A stretch of 64,000 bases of DNA from Buchnera aphidicola (Periphyllus lyropictus) (GTDB taxonomy: Bacteria > Pseudomonadota > Gammaproteobacteria > Enterobacterales > Enterobacteriaceae). A program made the position numbers and the translations under genes. The stretch is from NCBI RefSeq assembly GCF_024029895.1, contig NZ_CP097457.1:186001-250000 (forward strand). Direction: 5' to 3'. This document shows, one piece after another, positions 50,606 through 61,891 of this stretch. Positions within the stretch are counted from its first letter, which is position 1, and the number at the start of each line of letters is the position of its first letter. Below the pieces are notes generated by a model. The model was not told the DNA's origin. It saw nothing but the letters and a program-made list of their open reading frames with translations, and did not search any database.

Positions 50606-51856
50606 TTAAAGAATTAAATCTTCTAAAGATAACATTTCTTTTATAGTTTGCCTTCTTCTAATTTGCAATATTTTTTTTTTTTTAAATAAAATTTCAGGAA
50701 TTAATGGTCTGCTATTATAATTAGAAGACATTGAAGATCCATATGCTCCTGTATCATGAAAAATTATATAATCACCTTTTTTTACTTTTGGAATTTTAAT
50801 AGAATATATTTTTTGATTTTCTTTTTGAGTAAATATATCTCCTGATTCGCATAAAGGACCTCCTATAATAGCTTTAATTAATTTTTTTTTATTAATTTTT
50901 CTATTATTTTTTGGTAATATTGAGATATAATGATAGCTTCCATATAAAACTGGTCGTATTAGTTCGTTAAATCCTACATTAACTAATACAAATATTCTAT
51001 TTTTTACTTTTTTTATACTTTCTATTTTAGATACTAATAAACCTGATTGAGCTACTAAAAAACGACCAGGTTCTATTTCTAATTTTATTGGACATTTTAA
51101 AAATTTAGAAATTTTTTTTCTAGATTTATTCCAAATTTTATAGTAATTTTTAATATTTATTTTTTTATCATGAATTTTATAAGGAATTGTTAATCCTCCT
51201 CCTGCTGATATAAAAGATATTTTTTTATTGATTAATATTGCTGATTTAATCATAGCCTTACAAACTTTTTTTAAATTTATATAATCTACTCCAGATCCAA
51301 TATGCATATGTAAACCAATTAAATTTAAATTATATTTTTTAATTAATTTTAGCGCTAATTTAACGTTCCAAATTCCATGTTTACTATTTTTTCCTCCTGT
51401 ATTTGTTTTTTTACTATGTCCATATCCAAAACCAGGATTAATTCTTAACCAAATTAAGTGATTTTTTGATTTTTTTCCAATAGTTTTTATCATATCTATT
51501 GAACCAATATTTATTGGAATTTTTAAAGAAATTACTTTTTTTAAAGTATTTTTTTCTATAATATCTGAAGTATAAATAATATCGTCGCTATTTCCTTTAA
51601 ATCCAGCTCTTAAAGCTCTTTCAATTTCTCCTAAAGAAACAGCATCTACTTTAACTCCATATTTTTTCATTATTTTTAATATATTTATATTTGAACAAGC
51701 TTTTTGAGCAAATCTTATAGTATCAAATTTTTTTAATTTTAATATTTGTTTTTTTATTGTTTTAAAATTATATATCCAAAGTGGAGATTTATATTTTTCA
51801 ATAATAGTTAAGATATTTTTTGAATTAATTATTTTTTTTTTTTTAATATTTTTCAT
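50606..51856 (-). CDS. lysA: Diaminopimelate decarboxylase
   Basis: PLP enzyme making lysine from meso-diaminopimelate, the last step of the pathway that starts with asd. PLP Lys52 in RFAQKACSN, GLHMHIGSGVDY, EPGRFLVAQSG, GGPLCESGDIFT and HDTGAYGSSMSSNYNSRP at the C-terminus. 416 residues (420 in E. coli). It is followed by lgt and preceded by lysS with a 17-bp gap, so lysS and lysA are probably co-transcribed. Looks complete. Confidence 0.97.
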   Translation of the reverse strand: MKNIKKKKIINSKNILTIIEKYKSPLWIYNFKTIKKQILKLKKFDTIRFAQKACSNINILKIMKKYGVKVDAVSLGEIERALRAGFKGNSDDIIYTSDIIEKNTLKKVISLKIPINIGSIDMIKTIGKKSKNHLIWLRINPGFGYGHSKKTNTGGKNSKHGIWNVKLALKLIKKYNLNLIGLHMHIGSGVDYINLKKVCKAMIKSAILINKKISFISAGGGLTIPYKIHDKKINIKNYYKIWNKSRKKISKFLKCPIKLEIEPGRFLVAQSGLLVSKIESIKKVKNRIFVLVNVGFNELIRPVLYGSYHYISILPKNNRKINKKKLIKAIIGGPLCESGDIFTQKENQKIYSIKIPKVKKGDYIIFHDTGAYGSSMSSNYNSRPLIPEILFKKKKILQIRRRQTIKEMLSLEDLIL

Positions 51857-51873
51857 TTTTTTTAAATAAAAAT

Positions 51874-53400
51874 TTATTTTTTTATTGTACTAAGGCTTGG
51901 AAACATAATAACATCTTTAATGTTTTCTTGATTTGTTAAAATCATTATTAATCTATCTATTCCAATTCCTAATCCAGAAGTTGGAGGCATTCCATGTTCT
52001 AAAGCTAATATATAATCTTTGTCATAATTTTTATTTATATTTTTTTTATTTTTATTTTTTATTTGTTTTATAAATCTTTTTTTTTGTTCTTGAGGATCAT
52101 TAAGTTCTGAAAATCCATTTCCAATTTCATATCCTCCAATAAAAAATTCAAATCTTTCTGAAAATTTTGAATTATTATTTTTTTTTCTAGCTAATGGAGA
52201 GACTTCTATTGGATATTCTGTTATAAAAGTTGGTTTTATTAATTTTTTTTCTACAGTTTTTTCAAATATTTCAGTAAGTATTTTTCCTATTTTCCATTTT
52301 TTTTTTAATTTTAATTTTATTAAATTAGCAATTTTTCTAATTTTTTTTATATCATTTAAATCAGATTTATTTATAAATTTGTTAAATTTTAAAATAGATT
52401 CTTTCATAGTTAATATTTTAAAATTTTTGTTTATTATTAAATTATTTTTTTTATTTTTTAAAAATTTAATTTTTTTAATTTTTTTAAATAAATATTTTAT
52501 TAAAGATTCTAAAAATTTCATTACATATTTATAATTAGTATATGCAATATAAATTTCCATCATAGTAAATTCTGGATTATGGCGAGAAGATATTCCTTCA
52601 TTTCTAAAACTTCTATTAATTTCAAAAATTTTTTCAAATCCTCCTATTATTAATCTTTTTAAATATAATTCTGGAGCTATTCTTAAATACATTTTTTTAT
52701 TTAAAGAATTATGATATGTTTTAAATGGTTTTGCTAAAGCTCCTCCAGGTATATCATGTAACATAGGAGTTTCTACTTCTAAAAATTTTTTTTTATTCAT
52801 ATATTTTCTGATATAAAATATTATTTTTGATCTTATTTTAAAAATATTTTTTAAATGATTATTAGCTATAAAATCAATATATCTTTTTCTATATCGAATT
52901 TCTTTATTTTTTAAACCATGATATTTTTCTGGAAGAGATCTAAGTGTTTTAGTTAATAAATTAAATTTATAACAATGTATAGTTAATTCATTAGTTCTAG
53001 TTTTAAAAATTTTTCCTTTTACTCCTATGATATCTCCTAAATCTATATTTTTAAAATTTTTATAATTATTTTTTTTTGATTTTAGTGAATTTTTTGTAGA
53101 ATATAATTGAATTTCTCCGTGTTCATCTTGCAATGTTAAAAAAGAAGCTTTTCCCATAATTCTTTTTTTTATGATTCTACCAGCAATTTTTGTAGTTTTA
53201 TTTAAAAAATTTAATTTATTTCTATTTATTAATTCATTATTTAAATATATTTTTTTAGAAGTATTTTTTTTTGTAAAATTATTAGGAAAATTAAATCCAT
53301 CTTTTTTTAATTCTTTTAGTTTTTTTTTTCTATTTATAAATTCTTTATTTTTTTCTTTTTCTTTTTTTTTATTAATATTTTTTTGTTTAAATTTTTTCAT
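51874..53400 (-). CDS. lysS: Lysyl-tRNA synthetase (class II)
   Basis: N-terminal OB-fold anticodon-binding domain (KTTKIAGRIIKKRIMGKASFLTLQD) and class II catalytic core: FLEVETPMLHDIPGGA (motif 1), RSFRNEGISSRHNPEFTMME (motif 2), GLGIGIDRLIM (motif 3). 508 residues against 505 in E. coli. The lysine-rich first 30 residues reflect bias. It lies 3 bp after prfB, the conserved prfB-lysS pair. Confidence 0.97.
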   Translation of the reverse strand: MKKFKQKNINKKKEKEKNKEFINRKKKLKELKKDGFNFPNNFTKKNTSKKIYLNNELINRNKLNFLNKTTKIAGRIIKKRIMGKASFLTLQDEHGEIQLYSTKNSLKSKKNNYKNFKNIDLGDIIGVKGKIFKTRTNELTIHCYKFNLLTKTLRSLPEKYHGLKNKEIRYRKRYIDFIANNHLKNIFKIRSKIIFYIRKYMNKKKFLEVETPMLHDIPGGALAKPFKTYHNSLNKKMYLRIAPELYLKRLIIGGFEKIFEINRSFRNEGISSRHNPEFTMMEIYIAYTNYKYVMKFLESLIKYLFKKIKKIKFLKNKKNNLIINKNFKILTMKESILKFNKFINKSDLNDIKKIRKIANLIKLKLKKKWKIGKILTEIFEKTVEKKLIKPTFITEYPIEVSPLARKKNNNSKFSERFEFFIGGYEIGNGFSELNDPQEQKKRFIKQIKNKNKKNINKNYDKDYILALEHGMPPTSGLGIGIDRLIMILTNQENIKDVIMFPSLSTIKK

Positions 53401-53403
53401 TTT

Positions 53404-54502
53404 TTAAAATCCTGATTTTAAATTTTTTTTTATGAATTTATCAATCTTTCCATTTAAAAATTTTTCTATATTTTTGGTTTCTATACCAGTTCTTATATCT
53501 TTTATAAGAGAATTGTCTAATACATATGATCTAATTTGATTTCCCCATTTTATTTTTTCTTTATTTTTATTTTTTTCTTGTTTCTTTTTTTTATTTTTTT
53601 CAATAATTTGATTAAATATTTTTGATTTAATTTGTTTTATTGCTTGTTTTTTATTTTTATGTTGAGATCTATTACTTTGACATTGAACTGTTATTCCAGT
53701 AGGTAAATGTTTAATTCTAACAGCGGATTCTGTTTTATTTACATGTTGACCTCCTGCTCCTGAAGCTTTATATACGCTTATTTTTAAATCTGATTTTTTT
53801 ATTTTTACTTTTTTGTGTTTTTTTATAATTGGATATATATATATTGAACTAAATGATGTATGTCTTTTATTTCCAGTATTAAAAGGGCTTTTTCTAACTA
53901 ATCTATGTATTCCTGATTCTGTTCTAAGCCATCCAAAAGCATAATTTCCTTTTACTTTTAATGTTGCAGATTTAATTCCGTTAAATTCATCATTTGAAAT
54001 ATTAATAATTTTTGTAATAAATTTTTTTTTATAAGCCCATTTTAAATACATATTTAATAACATTTTTGACCAATCTTGAGCTTCTATTCCTCCTGAACCA
54101 GATTGGATATCAATATAACAATTTTTAAAATCGTATTTTTTTTTAAACATTGTTTGAAAATTTAAAATTTCTATTTTTTTTTCTATTTTTTTTGTTGTTT
54201 TAATAATATCTAATAAAATAGAGTAATCTGAAATTTCTAAAGAAAGATATATTAGATTTTTATTTTCTTTAATTTTTTTTTGTATTGATTTAATTTGAGA
54301 AATTTTTTTATAAATATTATTTTTTTCTTTATTAAGTTTTTTTATTAAATTAATTTTATTCCAATTTTTTTTATTTTTTAATATATAATTAATTTCTAAA
54401 AATCTTTTTTTTAATTTTTTTAATTCAAAGACATTTCCTAATTTTTTTTATTTTTTTAGAGCTTTTTTTAATTTTTTTTAAAATCTTTTTAAATTTTTTC
54501 AT
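53404..54502 (-). CDS. prfB: Peptide chain release factor 2, with programmed +1 frameshift
   Basis: Terminates at UGA and UAA. The first 25 codons start at the ATG 54502-54500 (MKKFKKILKKIKK...) and end IRKCL followed by TGA at 54427-54425, codon 26, exactly as in E. coli. A +1 shift at CTT T continues ELKKLKKRFLEIN... without a stop to 53404, giving 365 residues, the E. coli length. The anticodon-mimic SPF falls at 205-207 and GGQ at 250-252, also identical numbering. Upstream AGGA replaces E. coli AGGGGG. The lysine-rich N-terminus is otherwise little conserved. Followed at once by lysS. Confidence 0.96.
54424..54439 (-). promoter_or_regulatory. Programmed +1 ribosomal frameshift site of prfB
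   Basis: On the reverse strand the site reads AGGAAATGTCTTTGAA: a Shine-Dalgarno-like AGGA, three bases of spacing as in E. coli AGGGGGTATCTTTGAC, slippery CTT, then the in-frame UGA. Low RF2 lets the ribosome slip to the +1 frame, so RF2 controls its own synthesis. The stimulator is weaker than in E. coli. Confidence 0.9.
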
Positions 54503-54713
54503 TTTTTTTTTTTTTAATTTTATAAAATAAATTATATAATATATTATAAATTTAAATATTATTAAAAAATTTAATAATATTTTTTTAAATTTTTTATTTA
54601 TAAAATTTAATTTTAAAAAATAAAAATTTTTCGATATTTTAAAAATTAATAAAAAATTTTATAAAAGTTATTTATATAATATAAATTTTCTTTTTATTTT
54701 ATTAGAGTGTTTT

Positions 54714-55670
54714 ATGAAAAAATTTTTTCAAAAAAAAAATAAAGTACTTCCTTTAAAATCTATTTATTTTTCTATAATATTTTTAAAAGATTGGAAAATT
54801 ATTAAAGTTTCTAAAAAAGATTCTAAAAAATATTTGCAAAATCAATTAACTGCAGATATGAATTTATTAAATGATAAAAAATATATTTTTTGTGGTCATT
54901 GTAATGATAAAGGAAAAGTATGGAGTACATTGTTAGTTTTTAAAAAAAATAAATCTTATTTTTATATTTTAAGAAAAAGTGTAAAGAATACACAAATTAA
55001 AGCTATAAAAAAGTTTTCTATATTTTTTCAAGTAAAAATTTTGGAACAAAAAAGTTTTATTTTATTAGGTGTATTAGGAAATTATTCTTATTATTATTTA
55101 AAAAAATTTTTTAAGAATTTACCAAATAAAAAAAATCCTGTTATGCATTTTAAAAATATGACTATTATTTATATAAATAAATTAATAAAAAAATATATTT
55201 TAATAATGTCTTATAAAAAAGCATTATTTTTTATTAAATTTTTTAAAAATATAGCATTATTTAACGATAGTAAACAGTGGTTATCTATAGAAATTGAAGA
55301 AAAATTTCCCATTATAGAAAAAAAAAATATGTTAAATTTTTTTCCACAAGAAATTTCTTTACATAAATTTAAAAAAGGAATAAGTTTTAATAAAGGATGT
55401 TATATTGGTCAAGAACAAATTACCAAAATTAAATATAAAAAAATTAATAAAAAATCTTTATATATTCTTTTTTGTAAAAATGTTAAAAATCATTTTTTTC
55501 CTGGTGATTTAGTATATGTTAAAATTAGAAATTCTTGGATTAAAAAAGGAATTTTATTATCTTCTGTTATAATTAATAAAAAAAAAATCTATGCACAAAT
55601 TGTTTTAAACAAAATTTATAAAAATGAAAAATTATATAAAATAAAAAATAGTTATTTTTATAAAATATAA
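54714..55670 (+). CDS. ygfZ: Folate-binding tRNA-modification/Fe-S repair protein YgfZ
   Basis: A GcvT-like folate protein that supports Fe-S enzymes such as MiaB (here at 47479). Signature KGCYIGQEQ at 227-235 with Cys229 (E. coli KGCYTGQE). Other matches: LKDWKIIKVSKKDSKKYLQNQLTADM and HCNDKGKVWS. 318 residues against 326. It is divergent from prfB across a 211-bp gap in which only the prfB and ygfZ leaders are visible. It starts with ATG in a poly(A)-rich stretch. Confidence 0.92.
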   Translation: MKKFFQKKNKVLPLKSIYFSIIFLKDWKIIKVSKKDSKKYLQNQLTADMNLLNDKKYIFCGHCNDKGKVWSTLLVFKKNKSYFYILRKSVKNTQIKAIKKFSIFFQVKILEQKSFILLGVLGNYSYYYLKKFFKNLPNKKNPVMHFKNMTIIYINKLIKKYILIMSYKKALFFIKFFKNIALFNDSKQWLSIEIEEKFPIIEKKNMLNFFPQEISLHKFKKGISFNKGCYIGQEQITKIKYKKINKKSLYILFCKNVKNHFFPGDLVYVKIRNSWIKKGILLSSVIINKKKIYAQIVLNKIYKNEKLYKIKNSYFYKI

Positions 55671-55836
55671 AAATTTTTTATTAAAATAATATTTATATAT
55701 TAAGATTATATAAAGATAATAAAAAACTTATTTTTATTATTTTTAAAAATTTTTTAATAATATATTTATTATTTCAATGTAATTTTTTAAAAAAATTTTA
55801 AAATATTTTAATTATTTTTGAGTGTAAAAATATATT

Positions 55837-56463
55837 ATGAATAATTTAGGAATTCTTTTTATTATTTCCGCTCCTAGCGGAACTGGAAAATCTAGTTTAA
55901 TTAAAGCTTTTTTAAAAGAAAAAAAATTCTTTAAAATAAAAAGATCTATTTCTTTTACTACTAGAAAAATTCGTCCAAAAGAAATAAATGGAGTTGATTA
56001 TCATTTTATTTCTAAAAAAAAGTTTATAAAAATGATAAGAAAAAAAGAATTTTTAGAATACGCAAAAGTTTTTAATAATTATTATGGTACTTCTTTAAAA
56101 AATACTTTATCTATTTTGTCAAATAAAGAGGATCTTTTGTTAGATATTGATTGGCAAGGAGCGAAAAAAATTAAAAAAAAAAATTTATTTTCAAAAAGTA
56201 TATTTTTATTACCTCCTTCTAAAAAAGAATTATTTAATAGATTAAAAAAAAGAAATCAAGATAATAGAGATGTTATTCTAAAAAGAATGAAAAAATTTTC
56301 AGAAGAAGTTAGTCATTATTTAGAATATGATTATTTAATCATAAATAAAGATTTTAATGTATCTATTTCTCATTTAAGATCTATTATTTTTTCTTTTAAA
56401 TTATTAATAAATAATCAAAAGATTAGACATAAAAATTTAATTAATAATTTATTAAAAAAATAA
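55837..56463 (+). CDS. gmk: Guanylate kinase
   Basis: Phosphorylates GMP to GDP. P-loop ISAPSGTGKSS (10-20), SFTTRKIRPKEINGVDYHF and GTSLKNTLSI (GMP binding), and LDIDWQGAKKI. 208 residues against 207 in E. coli. It is convergent with typA, the stops being 6 bp apart. No sign of decay. Confidence 0.96.
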   Translation: MNNLGILFIISAPSGTGKSSLIKAFLKEKKFFKIKRSISFTTRKIRPKEINGVDYHFISKKKFIKMIRKKEFLEYAKVFNNYYGTSLKNTLSILSNKEDLLLDIDWQGAKKIKKKNLFSKSIFLLPPSKKELFNRLKKRNQDNRDVILKRMKKFSEEVSHYLEYDYLIINKDFNVSISHLRSIIFSFKLLINNQKIRHKNLINNLLKK

Positions 56464-56468
56464 TTTTT

Positions 56469-58283
56469 TTATTTTTTTCTAAAAGCACATTTTCTTTCAT
56501 TTTCAGTTAAAAATTTTTTTCTTAAACGAACAGATTTTGGTGTTATTTCTATTAATTCATCATCATTAATAAAACTCATTGCTTGTTCAAGAGTTAAATT
56601 TACAGGTTTAATTAAATTAATAGCTTCATCAGTTCCAGAAGCTCTCATATTAGTCAATTTTTTTCCTAATAAACAGTTTACAGTTAAATCGTTTGATTTA
56701 CTATGCATTCCAATAATTTGTCCTTGATAAACTTGCGTTCCATGACCAAGAAATAATTTTCCTCTATCTTGTAAATTATATAAAGCAAAAGCTACTGCCA
56801 TTCCTGTATTATTTGAAATTAATACTCCATTTCTTCTTTGTCCTGGATTAAATTTTAATAATTTTGAATAATGACTAAAGGAAGAACAAAATAATCCAGT
56901 TCCTGAAGTGATATTAATCAATTCTGAACGAAATCCAATTAATGCTCTACTAGAAATAATATATTCTAATCTTACTCTACCTTTGTTATCTGAAATCATA
57001 TTTTGAATTTCTCCTTTTCTTTCTCCTAAATATTTCATAATAACTCCTTGATGTTTTTCTTCTATATCTAAAATAATATTTTCAAATGGTTCTTTTTCTA
57101 TTCCATTAATATTTTTAAATATTACTTTTGGTCTAGATACTTCTAACTCATATCCTTCTCTTCTCATATTTTCTATTAAAATAGATAGATGAAGTTCTCC
57201 TCTACCAGATACACAAAATGTGCTTGAATCTTTTGTTTCTTCTACTTTTAAAGCAACATTATACATTTTTTCTTTATTTAATCTTTCTAAAATATTTCTA
57301 GAAGTAATATACTTTCCTTCTTTTCCAGAAAATGGAGAAGAATTAACTGAAAAAAACATTTTTACAGTTGGTTTATCTATATTTAATTTAGGTAATGGTT
57401 TTGAATTTTTTATATCACAAATAGTGTCTGATATTTTAATATTCGGAATTCCAGAAATTGCAACAATATCTCCAGATAAAGCGCTTTTTTTTTCTATTTT
57501 TTTTAATCCATAATATGTTAATAATTTATTTATTTTTCCAAAATAAATTTTTTTTTGCTTATTAATTACTTTAATTCTTTGATTTATTTTTATTTTTCCA
57601 GATTTAATTCTTCCTATTCCAATCATTCCAAGATAATTATCGTAATCTAGTTGTGATATTTGCATTTTAAATTTTTTTTTAATATTTTTTTTCGGAGCTG
57701 GAGTATATTTAATTATGGATTCAAATAATGGAGTCATATTATTTTCTAAACTTTCATGATTTAAACCTGATTTTCCTAAAATTGCAGATGTATAAATTAT
57801 AGGAAAGTCTAGTTGTTTATCATTAGCGTTTAAATTAACAAACAAATCAAATATTTGATCTATTACCCAATCAGGTCTAGCATTTTTTCTATCTATTTTA
57901 TTAACAACTACAATAGGATTTATATTATATTTAAATGCTTTTTCTGTTACAAATCTTGTTTGAGGCATGGGACCATCAAGCGCATCTACTACTAATAGAA
58001 CAGAATCAACCATAGATAAGACTCTTTCTACTTCTCCACCAAAATCTGCATGTCCAGGAGTGTCTACAATATTTATTTTGTATTTTTTCCAAATAATTGA
58101 AGTATTTTTTGAAGTAATAGTAATTCCTCTTTCTTTTTCTAAATCATTACTATCCATTACTCTTTCTTTTTTTTCTTCATGATTTTTAAATATTCCTGAT
58201 TCTTGTAATAGTTTATCTATTAAAGTAGTTTTTCCATGATCTACATGAGCAATAATAGCTATATTTCTAAATTTTTGATTCAT
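56469..58283 (-). CDS. typA: Ribosome-associated GTPase TypA/BipA
   Basis: Elongation-factor-like GTPase important for ribosome assembly in stress. G motifs: [10 protein letters not shown] (G1), RGITI (G2), [10 protein letters not shown] (G3), NKIDR (G4). EF-Tu-like, EF-G III/V-like ([26 protein letters not shown]) and the C-terminal BipA domain ([24 protein letters not shown]) are all present. 604 residues (607 in E. coli). One of the best-conserved proteins in the window. Confidence 0.96.
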   Translation of the reverse strand: MNQKFRNIAIIAHVDHGKTTLIDKLLQESGIFKNHEEKKERVMDSNDLEKERGITITSKNTSIIWKKYKINIVDTPGHADFGGEVERVLSMVDSVLLVVDALDGPMPQTRFVTEKAFKYNINPIVVVNKIDRKNARPDWVIDQIFDLFVNLNANDKQLDFPIIYTSAILGKSGLNHESLENNMTPLFESIIKYTPAPKKNIKKKFKMQISQLDYDNYLGMIGIGRIKSGKIKINQRIKVINKQKKIYFGKINKLLTYYGLKKIEKKSALSGDIVAISGIPNIKISDTICDIKNSKPLPKLNIDKPTVKMFFSVNSSPFSGKEGKYITSRNILERLNKEKMYNVALKVEETKDSSTFCVSGRGELHLSILIENMRREGYELEVSRPKVIFKNINGIEKEPFENIILDIEEKHQGVIMKYLGERKGEIQNMISDNKGRVRLEYIISSRALIGFRSELINITSGTGLFCSSFSHYSKLLKFNPGQRRNGVLISNNTGMAVAFALYNLQDRGKLFLGHGTQVYQGQIIGMHSKSNDLTVNCLLGKKLTNMRASGTDEAINLIKPVNLTLEQAMSFINDDELIEITPKSVRLRKKFLTENERKCAFRKK

Positions 58284-58503
58284 TTTATTAATATCCTTAA
58301 TTTAAATGTATTTTTTTTAAAATTTTTAATATAATTAAAATTAAAAATTATATTTATATTATTATAATATAATTATAGTTATTGAATAGTATTTTATGAT
58401 ATATAATTTTATATTTATATATTTTAAATTTTATTTTAAATTTATTTTTATTTAAACTATTTATAAATTTAAATTAGTGAAAATTTATGGAATAGTAAAA
58501 AAC

Positions 58504-59109
58504 ATGAAAAAATTTAATTTTAGTTCTTTTTCTTTTTTTAAGAGTTTTTCTAGATTAAATAGTATAAATTTTTATTCTGGTTTAGAAATAGCTTTATTAG
58601 GTTATTCAAATGTTGGGAAATCTACTTTAATTAATGTTTTATCTAATAAAAAAAAACTTTCACGTGTTAGTAAATTACCAGGTAGTACTCAATTAATTAA
58701 TTGTTTTAAAAATGACAGAAATTTTAAAATATTAGATTTGCCTGGATATGGATATTCTTCTTTTATTAAATCTAAAAAAATTAATTGGAAAAAAGATATT
58801 AAACATTTTTTTTCTTTTAGAAAAACATTAATAGGTGTTATTATATTAATTGATATTAGATTTATTATTAAGAAAAATGATATGGATATGATTTATTTTT
58901 TTTATAAAAAAAATATTAAAATGGTTATTTTATTAAATAAATGTGATAAAATTAATTTTTCTTTAAGAATAAAAAAATATAATTTATTAATAAATAAATT
59001 AAATTTTTTAAATTTTTTACCAAAAATAATAATATTTTCTTCATTAAAAAAAATAGGGTTGTTTGAATTAAAAAAAATATTAATTAATTGGTATATAAGT
59101 AATATATAA
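58504..59109 (+). CDS. engB: Ribosome-biogenesis GTPase EngB (YihA/YsxC)
   Basis: Needed for 50S assembly. P-loop GYSNVGKS (33-40), KLPGSTQLIN (G2), DLPGYGYSS (G3), NKCDKI (G4) and FSSLKK (G5). I start at ATG 58504, which leaves 25 residues before the G domain, as in E. coli (27); a GTG at 58477 would add nine residues, and neither has a strong ribosome site. 201 residues. It is convergent with polA, with a 188-bp AT-only gap between. Confidence 0.93.
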   Translation: MKKFNFSSFSFFKSFSRLNSINFYSGLEIALLGYSNVGKSTLINVLSNKKKLSRVSKLPGSTQLINCFKNDRNFKILDLPGYGYSSFIKSKKINWKKDIKHFFSFRKTLIGVIILIDIRFIIKKNDMDMIYFFYKKNIKMVILLNKCDKINFSLRIKKYNLLINKLNFLNFLPKIIIFSSLKKIGLFELKKILINWYISNI

Positions 59110-59297
59110 TTTTTAAAAATATAAAAATTTATACTCAATAAACTAAAAAATTATGAATTTTTTAAACATTTTTTTTAATTTTATTTTTAAATATATTAAA
59201 TATAATTTTTTTATATATTTTTTTATATTTATATAATTATTTTTTATAAAATTTTAATATAAATATTTTTTTAGAATAATATATTTATATTTTTTAT

Positions 59298-60203
59298 TTA
59301 TAATTTATTAAACCATAAAGATTTTTTAAAAGATTTTTTTAATTTTTTAAAATCATTTTTTTTAAAATATTCAAATATTTTTTTTTTATTTGGTTTTTTT
59401 AAATTTAATTTTTTTTTTAATATTGAAATTTTTACTTTTGTATTTATTTTAGTTAGTAAATTTGATATAAAAGCGATTTTTTTATATTTTATAAATATAT
59501 TTTTTAATTTATAGGAATTTCGAACATTTAATAAATAAAGTTTATTTAAATTTTTATAAATTTTTTTTAAAGAACTAAATTTATTTAAAATAATTTGAGC
59601 TGTTTTTATTCCAATTCCTGGTATTCCTGGAATATTATCAGAACGATCTCCTACTATAGCTAAGAAATATTGTATTAATTTTGGAGAAATTCCAAATTTT
59701 TTAATTACTTTTTTTTTATCTATAATTTTTTTTTTATGACTTAATATTTTTACATTTTTATTAATTAATTGCATAAGATCTTTATCGTTTGTTAATATTA
59801 AAATCTTTTCTCCTTTTTTTTTTATATTTCTAACTAATGTTCCTATAATATCATCTGCTTCAAATCCTGGTATTTTAATGGTAGGAATACCCATATATTT
59901 AATTATTTTTATTAATTTTTTACTTTGTTTAATTATTTCTGTTGGAGTTTTTTTTCTTGTAGATTTGTATTTAGGATATATTTTTTTTCTAAAATTTGGT
60001 TTATAATGATCAAATACTATAATAATTTTTTTTGGAAAATATTTATTAAAAATTTTTTTTAACATAACTAACGTTCCATATATTACTCCTATAGGTTTTT
60101 TTTTTTTATTTTTAAGATTTTTAAAAGAAAAATATGATCTATATAAATAATTTGTACCATCAACTATTATTGTAATTTTTTTTTTTTTTTGATTTTTTTT
60201 CAT
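59298..60203 (-). CDS. polA: 5'-3' exonuclease domain of DNA polymerase I only
   Basis: 301 residues covering only the 5' nuclease of E. coli Pol I: IIVDGTNYLYRSYF, IIVFDHYKPNFRKKIYPKYKSTRKKTP, IPGFEADDIIGTL, ILTNDKDLMQLIN, and the helix-hairpin-helix GDRSDNIPGIPGIGIKTAQIIL. The metal-binding Asp residues are kept. The 3'-5' exonuclease and polymerase domains are absent and nothing downstream resembles them, so it can remove primers and flaps but not fill. This short form is known from Buchnera. Confidence 0.94.
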   Translation of the reverse strand: MKKNQKKKKITIIVDGTNYLYRSYFSFKNLKNKKKKPIGVIYGTLVMLKKIFNKYFPKKIIIVFDHYKPNFRKKIYPKYKSTRKKTPTEIIKQSKKLIKIIKYMGIPTIKIPGFEADDIIGTLVRNIKKKGEKILILTNDKDLMQLINKNVKILSHKKKIIDKKKVIKKFGISPKLIQYFLAIVGDRSDNIPGIPGIGIKTAQIILNKFSSLKKIYKNLNKLYLLNVRNSYKLKNIFIKYKKIAFISNLLTKINTKVKISILKKKLNLKKPNKKKIFEYFKKNDFKKLKKSFKKSLWFNKL

Positions 60204-60272
60204 TATATTTTAATTTATTTATTTTAGTAGTAAAATATATATAGTATTTTACTACGATATTTAATAAAATTT

Positions 60273-61571
60273 TTATCTTTTTAGTTCTTTTAAACCATAA
60301 TATGGTGATTTTTTATAACCTAAATATTCTTCTATTCTAATTAATTGATTATATTTAGCTACTCTATCTGTTCGACTTAATGAACCAGTTTTTATTTGAC
60401 CTGCTGATGTTCCTACAGACAAATCAGAAATTGTTACATCTTCTGTTTCTCCAGAACGATGTGATATAATTACATTATATTTTGCTTTTTTTGCTGTTTT
60501 AATAGTTTCTAAAGTTTCTGTCAAAGTTCCAATTTGATTTGGTTTAATTAATATTGCATTAGCTATTTTTTTTTTTATTCCTTTTTTTAAGATTTTATTG
60601 TTTGTAACAAATAAATCGTCTCCTACTATTTGAATATTTTTTCCTAATTTTTTTGTTTGATATAAAAATCCTTTCCAATCTGATTCGTCTTGACCATCTT
60701 CAATAGATAATATTGGATATTTTTGTGTTAATCTTTTTAAATAATTAGTAAATTCATAAGAACTATATTTTTTTTTTTCTCCTTTTAAATAATATTTTTT
60801 TGTATTTTTATTATATAGTTCTGAACTTGCACAATCTATTGCAATTGTTATATCTTTTTCAATTTTGTATTTTGATTTTTTTACTGCTTCTAATATTAAA
60901 AGAATTGCTGATTCATTAGAATTTAAATTAGGTGCATATCCTCCTTCATCTCCTACAGCTGTACTCATTCCTTTATTTTTTAATATTTTGGATAAATGAT
61001 AAAAAATTTCGCATCCCATTTGTATTGCTTGTTTAAAATTTTTTGCAGAAACTGGTTGTATCATAAATTCTTGAATATCAATATTGTTATTTGCATGCTT
61101 TCCTCCATTAATTATATTCATCATAGGTAAAGGCATAGAGTATTCATTTGGAGTTTTATTTAAATAAGAAATATGTTCGAATAAAGGAATTTTTTTATAC
61201 ATAGCAGCCACTTTTGCATTTGCTAAAGAAACAGCTAATATAGTATTAGCACCTAATAAAGATTTATTTTTTGTTCCGTCCATTTTAATCATAATTTCGT
61301 CAATATTTTCTTGATCAATTGAATTTTTATAAATTAATTTTTTATTTATTTCATTATTAATAAAATTAATTGATTTTTTTACTCCTTGACCAAAAAATCT
61401 TTTTTTATCTTTATCTCTAATTTCTATTGCTTCTTTTGATCCTTTAGATGCTCCAGAAGGAACAGAAGCTCTTCCAATTAATCCATTTTTTATATGTACT
61501 TCAGCTTCTATAGTAGGATTTCCTCTAGAGTCTATAATTTCTCTACCTATAATTTTTATTATATTAGACAT
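60273..61571 (-). CDS. eno: Enolase
   Basis: Converts 2-phosphoglycerate to phosphoenolpyruvate. 432 residues, identical in length to E. coli. Signature [13 protein letters not shown] with the catalytic Lys, metal ligands in [20 protein letters not shown] and [11 protein letters not shown], and [10 protein letters not shown] at the active site. Highly conserved. pyrG, which usually precedes eno, is not here; instead a 320-bp empty gap leads to glnS. Confidence 0.98.
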   Translation of the reverse strand: MSNIIKIIGREIIDSRGNPTIEAEVHIKNGLIGRASVPSGASKGSKEAIEIRDKDKKRFFGQGVKKSINFINNEINKKLIYKNSIDQENIDEIMIKMDGTKNKSLLGANTILAVSLANAKVAAMYKKIPLFEHISYLNKTPNEYSMPLPMMNIINGGKHANNNIDIQEFMIQPVSAKNFKQAIQMGCEIFYHLSKILKNKGMSTAVGDEGGYAPNLNSNESAILLILEAVKKSKYKIEKDITIAIDCASSELYNKNTKKYYLKGEKKKYSSYEFTNYLKRLTQKYPILSIEDGQDESDWKGFLYQTKKLGKNIQIVGDDLFVTNNKILKKGIKKKIANAILIKPNQIGTLTETLETIKTAKKAKYNVIISHRSGETEDVTISDLSVGTSAGQIKTGSLSRTDRVAKYNQLIRIEEYLGYKKSPYYGLKELKR

Positions 61572-61891
61572 ATTTTTCTCTTAATAATTTTTAATAATTT
61601 TTTTATTTTTATATTAAATATTTTAAATAATTTATTTATTAAAAAATAAATTTTTAATTATTTATTTTTTAATTGTAACATTTTTAAAAATTTTTTCTCT
61701 TTTTTTTAAATATTAAATTAATATATTATATTAAGTTTTATTTAAAAATATTTATAAAAAATAATTTTTTTAAAAAAATTTTTTCTGATTTAAAAATTAA
61801 ACTAATTATTTTAATAATATTTTTTATTTAACAATTCTATATAAAAATAAAAAATCATTAAAAATTTTTGTTTTTTTCGCTTATTTTTTAT
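61572..61891 (-). other. Empty intergenic region between glnS and eno
   Basis: Almost pure A and T; no frame, RNA structure or homology to pyrG could be recognised on either strand. It must hold the eno promoter, but no convincing -35/-10 pair stands out. Confidence 0.5.
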
